64,000 bases of DNA, taken from contig NZ_JAGGKG010000011.1 in NCBI RefSeq assembly GCF_017873435.1, positions 62,001-126,000 of the forward strand. The letters are read 5' to 3'. Positions 34,666 through 44,169 of this stretch are shown one piece after another. Numbering within the stretch: the stretch's first letter is position 1; every line of letters begins with the position of its first letter. A program made the translations under genes and the position numbers. The notes under the pieces were generated by a model. It did not search any database. It had not been told where the DNA came from and saw only the letters and a program-made list of their open reading frames with translations. The DNA comes from Paenibacillus turicensis. GTDB lineage: Bacteria > Bacillota > Bacilli > Paenibacillales > Paenibacillaceae.

Positions 34666-36597
34666 CTATTGCTTTTTCTGTTGCTCAATTTGCTCTGCCA
34701 ACTCATTTAAATAAGTCCAACGCTCCATCAGATGCTCTAGCTCTGCTTCTGCTTGGGATAGCTCTCCCATCAGGCGAGACAACTCCATCGCATCACTTGC
34801 GGCAAGCTCCATATTTTGCCCAATAAGCGCGATCTTTTGCTCAGCTTGCTCAATCTGCTCATCGATAAGCTCATATTCACGTTGCTCATTAAAGCTAAAT
34901 TTTAATTTTACTGTTGATGTGCCACTAGATGGGGAAGTATCTGCTTTTGGTGTCTTGGTGGATGCTTCCGCTTTTTGTGTAGCTTCCTTTTCCTTTACAG
35001 ACGATTGTATACGTTCTTCATAATCAGAATAGTCCCCGACATGCACCGCAATGTTACCTTTACCCTCAAACGCCATAATTTTATCTACGGTACGATCTAA
35101 GAAATAACGATCATGAGACACAACAAACACTACACCAGGAAATTCATCCAAATAGGACTCTAATACAGTAAGCGTCCCAATATCAAGGTCATTTGTTGGC
35201 TCATCAAGCAACAATACGTTAGGCGAAGACATTAACACACGTAATAAATATAATCTTCGTCTCTCCCCACCTGACAGCTTCTCAATCGGGGTCCATTGCA
35301 TTGTGGGTGAAAACAAGAAGCGCTCCAGCATTTGTGCAGCCGTAATTTTAGAGCCATCTGCAGTGGTCACTACCTCAGCTTCATCCTTAATGTATTCAAT
35401 CACACGTTGCTTTCCATCCATCTCTTGATGCTCTTGTGTGAAATAACCTAGCTTCACAGTGCTACCTGTAATAATTTCACCTGCATCAGGTTTAATACGT
35501 TCTGCAATCATATTTAACAACGTAGATTTGCCACTACCATTTGGTCCAACGATGCCAACTCGATCCCCTGGAACAGCAATATACGTTAATCCATTTATAA
35601 GGATTTTACCTGCGATTTCCTTATGTAAGTCATGAATCTCGATAATTTGTTTGCCAAGTCTTGTAGAAGCAACAGAAATATCTAACTGATCTGTCTTAAA
35701 CTCATGTTTTTCATTTTTTAATTTCTCAAAACGATCAATTCTCGCCTTTTGCTTGGTGGTTCTAGCTTTAGCACCTCGACGAATCCAAGCAAGCTCAGTA
35801 CGAAATAGATTTTTACGCTTCTGCTCAGAAGAAGCCTCCCGTTCCTCTCGTTCACTTTTCAGCTCTAAAAAACGGCTATAATTTGCTTCATAACGGAATA
35901 GTCTGCCTTGATCCATTTCTAACATGACGTTACATACACGATCTAAAAAATAACGATCATGCGTAATTAAAAGCAAGGCGCCCTTACGACGCGACAATAC
36001 GTTCTCAAGCCACGAAACCGAGGCATTATCAATATGGTTGGTAGGCTCATCTAAAATGAGCAATTCCGACGGTAAAATAAGTGCAGAAGCAAGGGCTATT
36101 CTTTTTCGCTGTCCACCTGACAAGCTCCCCATCTTTTGCGTGAAATCTTGGATACCTAGCTTGGACAAAATACTTTTAGCTTCACTTTCTAATCCCCAAG
36201 CCTGTAAAGCATCCATTTGTGTGCTATAGGTTGTCATATCCTTTTGTAGCTGTGCATCATCGGGATTAAGCTTAAGCTTCTCCATCGTCTCCATATAGGA
36301 TGCCACAACCTGCAACGAATGATCTCCACCTTCAAAAACAGCCTTCAATACTGTAGATTCAGGATCAAAGTCTGGGTTTTGCCGAAGGAAATTAATACGC
36401 ACATCGTTATTAATGGAAATAGTACCCGAATCAGGTTCATCTAAACCTGCGATAACACGTAAAAAAGTCGATTTACCTGTACCATTTACCCCAATGACAC
36501 CTATTTTATCGTTTTCATCCATTCCAAAGGAAACATCTCCAAATAACACCTTTTCCCCATAACTTTTGCTAACCTGCTCAATTGTTAATATATTCAC
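34666..36597 (-). CDS. ABC-F ATPase, Uup/YfmR type
   Basis: 643-aa soluble protein with two ABC ATPase domains and no membrane segment, acting on the ribosome. Walker A motifs GVNGTGKST and GPNGSGKST, signature LSGGQRKR and LSGGERRR, Walker B LLILDEPTNHID and LLLDEPTNDLD. Between them is the P-site tRNA interaction linker rich in Arg/Lys (WIRRGAKARTTKQKAR). A C-terminal coiled coil (about residues 575-640) identifies the Uup subgroup, linked to stalled or difficult translation. Despite the resistance-like gene next door, this type is usually housekeeping. Confidence 0.9.
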   Translation of the reverse strand: MNILTIEQVSKSYGEKVLFGDVSFGMDENDKIGVIGVNGTGKSTFLRVIAGLDEPDSGTISINNDVRINFLRQNPDFDPESTVLKAVFEGGDHSLQVVASYMETMEKLKLNPDDAQLQKDMTTYSTQMDALQAWGLESEAKSILSKLGIQDFTQKMGSLSGGQRKRIALASALILPSELLILDEPTNHIDNASVSWLENVLSRRKGALLLITHDRYFLDRVCNVMLEMDQGRLFRYEANYSRFLELKSEREEREASSEQKRKNLFRTELAWIRRGAKARTTKQKARIDRFEKLKNEKHEFKTDQLDISVASTRLGKQIIEIHDLHKEIAGKILINGLTYIAVPGDRVGIVGPNGSGKSTLLNMIAERIKPDAGEIITGSTVKLGYFTQEHQEMDGKQRVIEYIKDEAEVVTTADGSKITAAQMLERFLFSPTMQWTPIEKLSGGERRRLYLLRVLMSSPNVLLLDEPTNDLDIGTLTVLESYLDEFPGVVFVVSHDRYFLDRTVDKIMAFEGKGNIAVHVGDYSDYEERIQSSVKEKEATQKAEASTKTPKADTSPSSGTSTVKLKFSFNEQREYELIDEQIEQAEQKIALIGQNMELAASDAMELSRLMGELSQAEAELEHLMERWTYLNELAEQIEQQKKQ

Positions 36598-36696
36598 ATT
36601 AATCTCCTACTCTGTACAACAGACTTAGACTCTTCTTAAATTTTGGATCAACCAATATGCAAGCTTAAAGCGATTCAATGTATTAGCTAGTAGTAA

Positions 36697-37524
36697 CTAG
36701 CTTACGATATAGTACAGTACCCAAGCAACTACACCGGCGATTGCTGCACTTATTAAATTAACGACATCATTGTTAAGCCACCGCCAACCCCGCAGATGTA
36801 CCGTTGCAGTATCACAGTGGACTTCTACCTCTACTTCCTTATGACAAACAGTACATTGTTGCATGAATTGAACCGTTCCACCTAACCATGAATCCACAAA
36901 AGCACCAATAACACCTGAAATAACAACGATCAACAGCCATTGCAGCACAGATAGCTCTGATAAACTAGATAAATTCATGTTTGTCCATAACAACAGCAAG
37001 TAACCAGCTATACCAATCATCGTAGCAGCAACAAACGTTGCTAACGTTCCTAATCGAGAAACCCCTCCAGAAGTACCTGCAGGTACTTTACGGAACGTTA
37101 CAATGGAGATCGGCTGTGAGCGGCTTAGTCCTCCCCACTCCGTTGCCCAAGTATCTGCGGTAACCGCAGCCATGCTCCCCACAAAAAACAAAATAAAGAA
37201 ATCAAGAGGGTAAATGGCATAGGCTAGACAAGCTACCATCCCTAAACCACCATTGGCAAATACCTGAATGGCATCTCTTTGGCTACTCTTGGCATAGGAC
37301 TTTTCTAATTCTTCTTTACGTTCACCTCTAAATTTAGAGAAAAGACTCGACGTAATAAAAAATAACAACAAAAGCCCAAACCAAAAGCTGTTACCAGCTC
37401 CATAATAAATAGTGCCCATCACTATCGCAGCAAGCATACCTGAAAAGGATAAGGATCCTTTCCAAAATGCCAAAACTGAAATAAAAATAGCCCCAAGTGC
37501 ACCAACAACAAACTTAAGGATCAT
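36697..37524 (-). CDS. DUF92 (TIGR00297) membrane protein
   Basis: 275 aa with six or seven membrane segments. Family signatures: GNGxxAxxxxxG-like QVFANGGLGMVACLAYA, DTWATEWGGLSR and SRLGTLATFVAATMIG. Plant members (VTE6) are phytyl-phosphate kinases; the bacterial role is not established, though an isoprenoid-phosphate role is conceivable. Its ATGA start overlaps the stop codon of the FAH-family gene by 4 nt, so they are translationally coupled. Confidence 0.87.
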   Translation of the reverse strand: MILKFVVGALGAIFISVLAFWKGSLSFSGMLAAIVMGTIYYGAGNSFWFGLLLLFFITSSLFSKFRGERKEELEKSYAKSSQRDAIQVFANGGLGMVACLAYAIYPLDFFILFFVGSMAAVTADTWATEWGGLSRSQPISIVTFRKVPAGTSGGVSRLGTLATFVAATMIGIAGYLLLLWTNMNLSSLSELSVLQWLLIVVISGVIGAFVDSWLGGTVQFMQQCTVCHKEVEVEVHCDTATVHLRGWRWLNNDVVNLISAAIAGVVAWVLYYIVS

Positions 37525-38159
37525 AACTTTTGCTCAATTGAAATATGGCAATCTCCTAAGGAGTTATCACCGTATATTAATTCTAAATGGTCACCATGTT
37601 GAACCGCACCTACGCCTGCTGGTGTACCTGTAAAAATGTGATCGCCGACACCTAAGCCGTAATTTGTACCAATATAATCAACAATGTCCTGTAAAGAAAA
37701 AATCATATTTGAAATATTTCCTTGCTGCACAAGTATTCCATTTTTTTGTAGCTTAAAATCCTGCTTCTTCACATCTTCCACACCATCAAAAGCAATGTAA
37801 TGAGTCATTGGTGCTGCCTGTAGGAATCCTTTAGCTTTTAACCAAGGATGTCCCTTTTGCTTCAGCCCAGATTGTACGTCACGTAAGGTAAAGTCAATTC
37901 CTAACGCCATTACATCAACAAGCTCATTGACCGTCATCCCTTTTTCATAAGGACGAGCAATTTTTATTACTAACTCTGCCTCATAATGAATGTCACCTAC
38001 GCCATGAGGGAGCTGCACCACATTCCCCTTCATTGAGGCAATCGCATGGGACGGCTTTAAGAAAATCATCGGCTCCTGAGGGATGTCATTTCCTAATTCC
38101 TGTGCATGTAGTGCATAATTTCTTCCAACACAATATACATTTGCAATTGTTGAACTCAA
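37521..38159 (-). CDS. Fumarylacetoacetate hydrolase family protein
   Basis: 212-aa metal-dependent hydrolase or decarboxylase of the FAH fold. The start CVGRNYALHAQELGN, the ligand motif HYEAELVIKIAR, the DFTLRDVQ stretch and GTPAGVG near the C-terminus are diagnostic. Bacterial members of this size often act as acylpyruvases or oxaloacetate decarboxylases. TTG start at 38159 after GGAAGTGA. First gene of a pair with DUF92. Confidence 0.9.
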   Translation of the reverse strand: MSSTIANVYCVGRNYALHAQELGNDIPQEPMIFLKPSHAIASMKGNVVQLPHGVGDIHYEAELVIKIARPYEKGMTVNELVDVMALGIDFTLRDVQSGLKQKGHPWLKAKGFLQAAPMTHYIAFDGVEDVKKQDFKLQKNGILVQQGNISNMIFSLQDIVDYIGTNYGLGVGDHIFTGTPAGVGAVQHGDHLELIYGDNSLGDCHISIEQKL

Positions 38160-38197
38160 TTGTCGTCACTTCCCATTTAAAGTTTAAGTAATCAATA

Positions 38198-38926
38198 TTA
38201 GTTTTGAAAAACCTCTCCCCATAGTGCTACCTCATTTGTACAAATCATAATATCGGGACTTAAATCCTTCATCTGTATCATGCTTTTTTTATCATCAATC
38301 GTCCATGCCATTATAGTTATGCCTGCACTTCTCATACTTTCAATAAGGGCTACGTCAACATGGCGATAGTTAATAGACAAAAACGAACATTTTAAAAGCT
38401 GTAGTCGTAACAACAAATCGTTAGGATTACTATCTATAATTAATCCCGTTGGCATATAGGGATCAATTTCTTTTACTCTAGACAAGCTGTCTGCATCAAA
38501 TGAAGTTAATACTACATCGTGCTCCATCTGTCTCTTTTTTATAGCGTCGATCACTTTGACTTCAATTCCAGGATATAAGTTATTATGCGTCTTAATTTCA
38601 ATATTTGCTTGTAGTCGTCCACAGATTAAGTCCAAAAATTGATCAAGAGAAATCAACCGTTCATTTTGATAGGCTTTTCCCTTCCAGCTCCCTGCATCTA
38701 GTTGCTGTAATTCTGCCCATGTCTTGTCCTTTACCTCTCCACGCCCATTAGTAGTGCGTCCAAGGGTATAATCATGAATGAGAAAAGGTACACCATCAAT
38801 ACTGCATTGTACATCTACCTCAACCCATTGTACATAAGGAAATGACATGGCTAGTGAAATCGCCGCCGCTGTATTTTCAGGAGCTAAGCTTGAATAACCT
38901 CGATGTGCCACACACAGGTTGTTCAT
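38198..38926 (-). CDS. Glycerophosphodiester phosphodiesterase
   Basis: Hydrolyses glycerophosphodiesters to glycerol-3-phosphate and an alcohol. 242 aa, TIM barrel, cytosolic (no signal peptide). The catalytic region reads AHRGYSSLAPENT (His, Arg, Glu), with EVDVQCSIDGVPFLIHD supplying metal ligands and the second His; IEIKTH is also conserved. ATG 38926 is 8 nt after GGAGGTG; the in-frame TTG at 38932 is too close. Confidence 0.9.
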   Translation of the reverse strand: MNNLCVAHRGYSSLAPENTAAAISLAMSFPYVQWVEVDVQCSIDGVPFLIHDYTLGRTTNGRGEVKDKTWAELQQLDAGSWKGKAYQNERLISLDQFLDLICGRLQANIEIKTHNNLYPGIEVKVIDAIKKRQMEHDVVLTSFDADSLSRVKEIDPYMPTGLIIDSNPNDLLLRLQLLKCSFLSINYRHVDVALIESMRSAGITIMAWTIDDKKSMIQMKDLSPDIMICTNEVALWGEVFQN

Positions 38927-38967
38927 TAGCAAACACCTCCAAAATGAATGGTTTTATCTATTTCCAA

Positions 38968-40329
38968 TCAATCTGAATCTGTAGAGTCATCTGGTGTGAT
39001 GTCAAAGTTATCAATCGTGTTAGTTGTATTATCATTATTCGTATTGCTATCAGCTTGATTGTTTCCTCCAGAGGTGGATTGCACATCACCATCATTATTA
39101 ATAGTAACGCCCGGTGATAGGCCCTCTACTCGTTTAAACATCTTTTGCGCTTGTTCTGCTTCCATTGGAATAGGTTGCCCAATTCCCGTTACATAAGGAA
39201 TCAGCTTCGTTGAAACAATTGCGTCCTTATTTGCCTTTACTTGTAGCACAGCAGTTTCCCACGTCTCCACGGTCTTGCTTTTCGTAAATATAAAGTTACC
39301 TAAGCTATATGCAATCCATTTCCCCTTATATTGCTCAATCCCTTGTAACACGTGCGGATGACTGCCAACAACAAGGTCAGCGCCCGCATCCACTAAAGCA
39401 TGAGCAAGATCCTTTTGATGATCTTCAAGCTTCGTTACACGCTCACGTCCCCAGTGGGCAACCACAATAACAAGATTCGCTTCCTTGCGCGCTTCTTCCA
39501 CTGCTTCAAGGGCTAGCTTCGGATTGTACATTTCAGCTACACCAGCACTAAACGTGCCTGCCGCCCATTCCATCTTAGGCAACACACGACTAAAGCCCAG
39601 CAAAGCAATTTTGACTCCCTTACGTTCAACATAAATCGGTGTATACGCACTTTTTTTATTTTTTCCCGCACCAATATAAGAAATTTTGTTGTCATCCAGA
39701 TGTGAAAAGGTGTCTAGCAAGCCATCCTTCCCTTTATCTAATATATGATTATTAGCAAGATTCACGACATCAATGCCTGCTTTAGCCATATAAGGTGTAA
39801 TGTCTGGAGAGGATTCAAAAACATATTGCTTATCTTCTGCATTTGTCCCTCTTGTTGTAATTGGTGATTCTAAATTTAACACGCTAAGATCGTCATTTTG
39901 AAAAAGGCTGCTAACATGCTGAAAAGGAAAATCGTTGCCTTCAATTTTTAACTTTTCAGCGACACGTCCAGAAAACATCGTATCCCCAGCAAAATGAAAT
40001 AAAAGCTGATCCTCCTTCTTTTCCTCTTGTTCAGGTACAGCTGTCTCTTCTGTCTTATTGTTTGAGTTAAGATCACTATTGCCTGATGATTTGTTTTGGG
40101 AAGTATTTGAAGGTACATTGGCTTGTGGTTGCTCTATTTTTTGAGAATTCGTACCATTGATAAAGTCCGCTCTAGTTTTCCCAAATATTTCTCCGCCAGC
40201 TAGAAAATAAGTCACAAGAAACATAATTGCTGTAATCAAAGAAAGATTAAGTGTGACCCATATTTTATTTTGCAGAGAGTTATCCATCTTCTTTTTCTTT
40301 TTATTTCGTTCTGCTCTTGATGTCTGCAT
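38968..40329 (-). CDS. CapA-family protein, membrane-anchored
   Basis: 453 aa. A lysine-rich cytoplasmic start and one membrane helix (about residues 25-45), then an Asn/Ser/Glu-rich linker (50-110), then the PGA_cap metallophosphatase-like domain: FHFAGDTMFSGRV, LNLESPIT, NLANNHILD, VVAHWGRE and GSHPHVLQ. A low-complexity Asn/Asp/Thr tail follows. CapA proteins act in poly-gamma-glutamate export or retention, but no capB or capC is adjacent, so capsule synthesis is not supported here. Confidence 0.88.
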   Translation of the reverse strand: MQTSRAERNKKKKKMDNSLQNKIWVTLNLSLITAIMFLVTYFLAGGEIFGKTRADFINGTNSQKIEQPQANVPSNTSQNKSSGNSDLNSNNKTEETAVPEQEEKKEDQLLFHFAGDTMFSGRVAEKLKIEGNDFPFQHVSSLFQNDDLSVLNLESPITTRGTNAEDKQYVFESSPDITPYMAKAGIDVVNLANNHILDKGKDGLLDTFSHLDDNKISYIGAGKNKKSAYTPIYVERKGVKIALLGFSRVLPKMEWAAGTFSAGVAEMYNPKLALEAVEEARKEANLVIVVAHWGRERVTKLEDHQKDLAHALVDAGADLVVGSHPHVLQGIEQYKGKWIAYSLGNFIFTKSKTVETWETAVLQVKANKDAIVSTKLIPYVTGIGQPIPMEAEQAQKMFKRVEGLSPGVTINNDGDVQSTSGGNNQADSNTNNDNTTNTIDNFDITPDDSTDSD

Positions 40330-40424
40330 CAGATTACCCCTTTAACCCTAAAATTACTTCATGTTTTAAGACTGAGTCTATATTATATCAAATTCTTGAT
40401 CATAAGTAGAACTCTCACGCATAA

Positions 40425-40466
40425 AGGCAATCAATAATGAACATAATTGTTCATTACCAATTGCCT
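40425..40466 (-). terminator. Hairpin after hemY
   Basis: AGGCAAT and AATGAACA pair with TGTTCATT and ATTGCCT around a 4-nt loop, about 50 bp after the hemY stop. The T tract is short, so termination may be weak. Confidence 0.45.
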
Positions 40467-40515
40467 CTCTAGTTCTAACAGCCTATGACCTATTCTCTAC
40501 TCACTCTACTTATGC

Positions 40516-41937
40516 TTATAGCTGATTAGCCATCTGCTCTGCCAGTTCTTTTCCTTGGCGGATACAGTCGGGTAAGCCCACGCCGTCAAACGCAGCGCCA
40601 GTAATGTGTACATGTGGCAATCGTGCTGACAATTGTGTTCTAAGCTGAGCTGTTTTCTCCACATGGCCTACAGGGTATTGTGGCATAGACTCTGGTAATC
40701 TTGTAATTTCAGTGAATAGTGGCTCTGCTGTAATATTCATTAAACCTTTTAAATCTCGACGAACAAGCGCAATTAACTCCTCATCTGGCAAAAATACATT
40801 TTGCTCCTGACCGGATCGGCCAATATAACAGCGCAATAACATCTTATCCTCAGGTGAAGTATGCAGCCATTTTACCCCTGTCCAAGTACAAGCTGTAATA
40901 TCAAGTCCTTCCTTTCGTGGAACAAGAAAACCTGATCCATCAAATAAGCCTTGAAGATCACTTTTATCAAAAGCTAACACAACATTCGCCACGGAAACAT
41001 AATTAATTTGATCTAGCACTGTAACATCGATGTATGGATTTAATAAAGAAGATGCCGCAAACGCTGGTGTAGTAATGACAACATCATCTGCAGGTAACAT
41101 TTCACCCTGATCGGTTTCCACCTGATATCCAGATTCTAACTCATGGATCGTTGTTGCTTTGGTTTCTAACTTCACAGTTGTATCCGCAAGATCATGAATG
41201 AGCGCATGAATGAGACTTTGCAATCCTTGACGGAAGGTTAAAAACATGCTCCGTTTTGTACCCGTATGTGTCTCCATAGGGGTTGGGGTCTTTTTCCCCG
41301 AAGACATTCCCTTAATCAAGCTACCATGTTGCTGCTCCATAACACCAAATTGCGGAAAGGTTGCCTTTAAGCTTAGATGGTGGGTATCTCCAGCATAAAT
41401 GCCCGCTAATAATGGCTCTGTTAAATTTTGCAACACTTCTGGTCCTAGTCTTCTAGAAATAAAAGCACCTAAAGATTCGTCTTCTGTACCCTTTTTACGT
41501 GGAAGGACAAAATCCATCAAAGCTCTAAGCTTTCCTGGCCAAGAAATAAGCCCTGTGCTTAAAAAAGCAGATAACTGCGTTGGAATGCCTAAAATAAGTC
41601 CTGCTGGCATCGGGTGAAGCTTTTTATCTTTAACAATATAGGTCTTTTTGGCATTTGGATTCATCGAAACGAGCTCATGATCAATTTCTAGCTCCTTCGC
41701 TAGCTCAATCATTGCCGTTTTTCGAGCAAGAAAGGAATCGGGACCTTTTTCAATCACAAAACCATCCTTATGTAAGCTCTCAATTTTGCCACCTAAACGA
41801 TTAGATGCCTCCACGATTGTAATGTTTGGTACAATCCCTTTATTTTGATAACTTTTTTTAATATAAAATGCCGTACTAAGACCTGTTAATCCCCCACCAA
41901 TAATAACTATATTGCGACTCTCATTATCAGTACCCAT
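40516..41937 (-). CDS. hemY: Coproporphyrinogen III oxidase (HemY/CgoX)
   Basis: FAD enzyme that oxidises coproporphyrinogen III to coproporphyrin III in the Gram-positive heme route (formerly called protoporphyrinogen oxidase). 473 aa. The FAD dinucleotide fold is IVIIGGGLTGLSTAFYI, followed by EASNRLGGKI and EKGPDSFLARK; the C-terminus has GAAFDGVGLPDCIRQG. Starts 3 nt after the hemH stop, after AGAAGG. Last gene of hemE-hemH-hemY. Confidence 0.94.
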   Translation of the reverse strand: MGTDNESRNIVIIGGGLTGLSTAFYIKKSYQNKGIVPNITIVEASNRLGGKIESLHKDGFVIEKGPDSFLARKTAMIELAKELEIDHELVSMNPNAKKTYIVKDKKLHPMPAGLILGIPTQLSAFLSTGLISWPGKLRALMDFVLPRKKGTEDESLGAFISRRLGPEVLQNLTEPLLAGIYAGDTHHLSLKATFPQFGVMEQQHGSLIKGMSSGKKTPTPMETHTGTKRSMFLTFRQGLQSLIHALIHDLADTTVKLETKATTIHELESGYQVETDQGEMLPADDVVITTPAFAASSLLNPYIDVTVLDQINYVSVANVVLAFDKSDLQGLFDGSGFLVPRKEGLDITACTWTGVKWLHTSPEDKMLLRCYIGRSGQEQNVFLPDEELIALVRRDLKGLMNITAEPLFTEITRLPESMPQYPVGHVEKTAQLRTQLSARLPHVHITGAAFDGVGLPDCIRQGKELAEQMANQL

Positions 41938-41940
41938 TAT

Positions 41941-42897
41941 TTATAATTCCTTCTCCCATATCTTTATTATGGTATCGCTTAATGCCTCCATATATAAAGG
42001 GTCTGTATTAAGCGAATCAATTCGCATCAGACGCATATCTAGCTCCTTAGCCACAGTTTTCGCTTCAATATCTAAGTCATAAAGTACTTCTAAATGATCA
42101 GAAACAAAACCAACTGGAGCAACAAGCACATCTTCAACCTGCTCAGTACTTAATTCTTGAAGTGTCTCAAGGATATCAGGACCTAACCATGGCTCTGCTG
42201 TACGCCCTGCACTTTGCCAAGTAAATTGCCAATTATGAATACCTACCTTTTCAGCAACAGCTTTTGACGTTTCAAGCAACTGATCTTGGTACGGATCACC
42301 CATTTCCAGTATTCTTGCAGGCAAGCTATGTGCACCAAACAGCACCTTCACATCATCCCGTAATGCTCCTGCTTCTGCAAATAAAGCAAGCTTACTTTCC
42401 ACACGTATAGCAAGTGCCTCAATTAGGCTTGGATGTAAATGATAGCTATGGACGAAGCTCATCGTGATGCCTAGTTCTTTGGCCCGTGCCTCAGCACGCT
42501 TAATATAACTTCCAACACTCATGATGGAGTAATGCGGAGCTAATACGATACCAACGGCTTGAGTAATTCCCTCTGCATGCATGTTACTGATGCCATCTTC
42601 AATAAATGGTGGTGCATGCTTCAGACCTTGAAAGCATTTAAATGAAATATCTGCTTCACTCATTTTTTGATTTAAAGCATCCTGTAATGCCTGGACTTGA
42701 TCATCAGTATTTTTTCTTAGCGGGAAAACACCACCTACAATCGCCTTATATCGATCAGTTAAATCTTGCAGCTGCTCTGGGGTAGGTGGATTCCCTCGGC
42801 GGATATGTGTGTAATATGATTCAATCTCATCCATACTAACAGGAGTCCCATAGGACATCACTAAAACGCCTATTTTTTCGCTATTTTTTGTACTCAA
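41941..42897 (-). CDS. hemH: Coproporphyrin III ferrochelatase (HemH/CpfC)
   Basis: Inserts Fe2+ into coproporphyrin III. 318 aa, class II chelatase fold: GVLVMSYGTP at the start, HYSIMSVGSY, FGAHSLPARI (catalytic His) and WQSAGRTAEPWLGP. The longest frame begins at 42927, but GGAGG 7 nt upstream of the TTG at 42897 (MSTKNSEKIG) indicates the start there. Confidence 0.94.
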   Translation of the reverse strand: MSTKNSEKIGVLVMSYGTPVSMDEIESYYTHIRRGNPPTPEQLQDLTDRYKAIVGGVFPLRKNTDDQVQALQDALNQKMSEADISFKCFQGLKHAPPFIEDGISNMHAEGITQAVGIVLAPHYSIMSVGSYIKRAEARAKELGITMSFVHSYHLHPSLIEALAIRVESKLALFAEAGALRDDVKVLFGAHSLPARILEMGDPYQDQLLETSKAVAEKVGIHNWQFTWQSAGRTAEPWLGPDILETLQELSTEQVEDVLVAPVGFVSDHLEVLYDLDIEAKTVAKELDMRLMRIDSLNTDPLYMEALSDTIIKIWEKEL

Positions 42898-42992
42898 ATT
42901 CATTCCTCCAAGCTTCATTTTATTCATGAATCAACAAAAATACATCGTCAACCAGATAGGTTATATCTTAATTTGTTTCGTTATGATTGGGA

Positions 42993-44045
42993 TCATATCC
43001 CCTTTAACACTTTGCTAGAGTAAGAATGAACAAACTCAGTAAGCTCTCTTAACTTATCCAAAGACGCTTCTGGGAACAAACCATGTCCTAAGTTAAAAAT
43101 AAAGCCAGGCTCCTTAATACCATCATCAATAATACGCTTTGCGTAATCTTTTATTACATCCATAGGTGCAGTTAGCACATACGGATCCAAATTCCCCTGC
43201 ATTGCAAACGCTCCGCCTGTACGAAGGCGCCCCTCAGAAATTGATACTCGCCAATCAAGTCCAATCACATCTGCCTGCAAGTGACTTAAAGAGGGTAGTA
43301 GCTCACCAGAGCTAACTCCTGGAAAATAAATTTTAGGTACATCAAGCTCAGAAAGTTCGGCAAAAATAGAAGTGATTGTTGGTAACACAAAAAGTTCAAA
43401 ATCATGAGGCGATAAGGCACCTACCCAACTATCAAATAGCTGTAACGCTTTACCACCACTACGAACTTGGGCTTTCATATATTCGGCAACCATACTTCCA
43501 AGCTTGTCCATTAAGGCATGCCACACTTGTGGCTGACTGTACATCATCGTTTTTGTTCGGATATAATTTTTAGAAGGACGTCCTTCAATTAAATAACTTG
43601 CAATCGTAAACGGTGCACCAGCAAATGTAATTAAAGGCACATCAAGCTCACGATCCAATATAGATATTGTTTCTAAAATATGTCCTAAATCCTTCTCCAC
43701 CTGAATTGGCTTTAAGGCATCAACGTCCTGCTTAGAGCGTATCGGATTATGTATAACAGGACCAACGTCCTTTACAATATCGAAGTCAATTCCGATAGAA
43801 GCAACAGGATTCATAATATCTGAATAAAGAATTGCCGCATCTACACCAAGCTTTTTAACAGGCATCATCGTTACTTCCGCCGCAAGCTCAGGCTGTTTAC
43901 ATATTTCAAGTAATGTGTACTTTTCTTTTATTTTACGATAATCAGGATCGTATCTGCCTGCCTGACGCATATACCAGACTGGAATCTGATCAACCTGCTC
44001 TTTATGACATGCTGCAATAAAATGATTATGAGTTGACATTGACAT
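42993..44045 (-). CDS. hemE: Uroporphyrinogen decarboxylase
   Basis: Removes four carboxyl groups from uroporphyrinogen III to give coproporphyrinogen III. 350 aa, TIM barrel. The signature PVWYMRQAGRYDPDYR is at the start, with LYSDIMNP, FAGAPFTIASYLIEG and FNLGHGLFPEA later. GGAGG 9 nt before the ATG. First gene of the heme cluster, 95 bp upstream of hemH. Confidence 0.96.
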   Translation of the reverse strand: MSMSTHNHFIAACHKEQVDQIPVWYMRQAGRYDPDYRKIKEKYTLLEICKQPELAAEVTMMPVKKLGVDAAILYSDIMNPVASIGIDFDIVKDVGPVIHNPIRSKQDVDALKPIQVEKDLGHILETISILDRELDVPLITFAGAPFTIASYLIEGRPSKNYIRTKTMMYSQPQVWHALMDKLGSMVAEYMKAQVRSGGKALQLFDSWVGALSPHDFELFVLPTITSIFAELSELDVPKIYFPGVSSGELLPSLSHLQADVIGLDWRVSISEGRLRTGGAFAMQGNLDPYVLTAPMDVIKDYAKRIIDDGIKEPGFIFNLGHGLFPEASLDKLRELTEFVHSYSSKVLKGI

Positions 44046-44169
44046 GCTAAAAGGCCTCCAATATTCATAATTTCGCCTAATTTATATTATGCCCTTTTTG
44101 AAAGACAGTAACAACCATCATTGACAATGAGAACATGACAAAACTATGACACCTAGGAAGTGAATTATT

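Noticed and set aside
34666-36597. ABC-F gene as part of the neighbouring resistance-like cassette
   Set aside because: It is convergent with the cassette, separated by a terminator, and has the C-terminal coiled coil of the housekeeping Uup group.
38968-40329. CapA-like protein as a poly-gamma-glutamate capsule locus
   Set aside because: capB and capC are absent from the neighbourhood.
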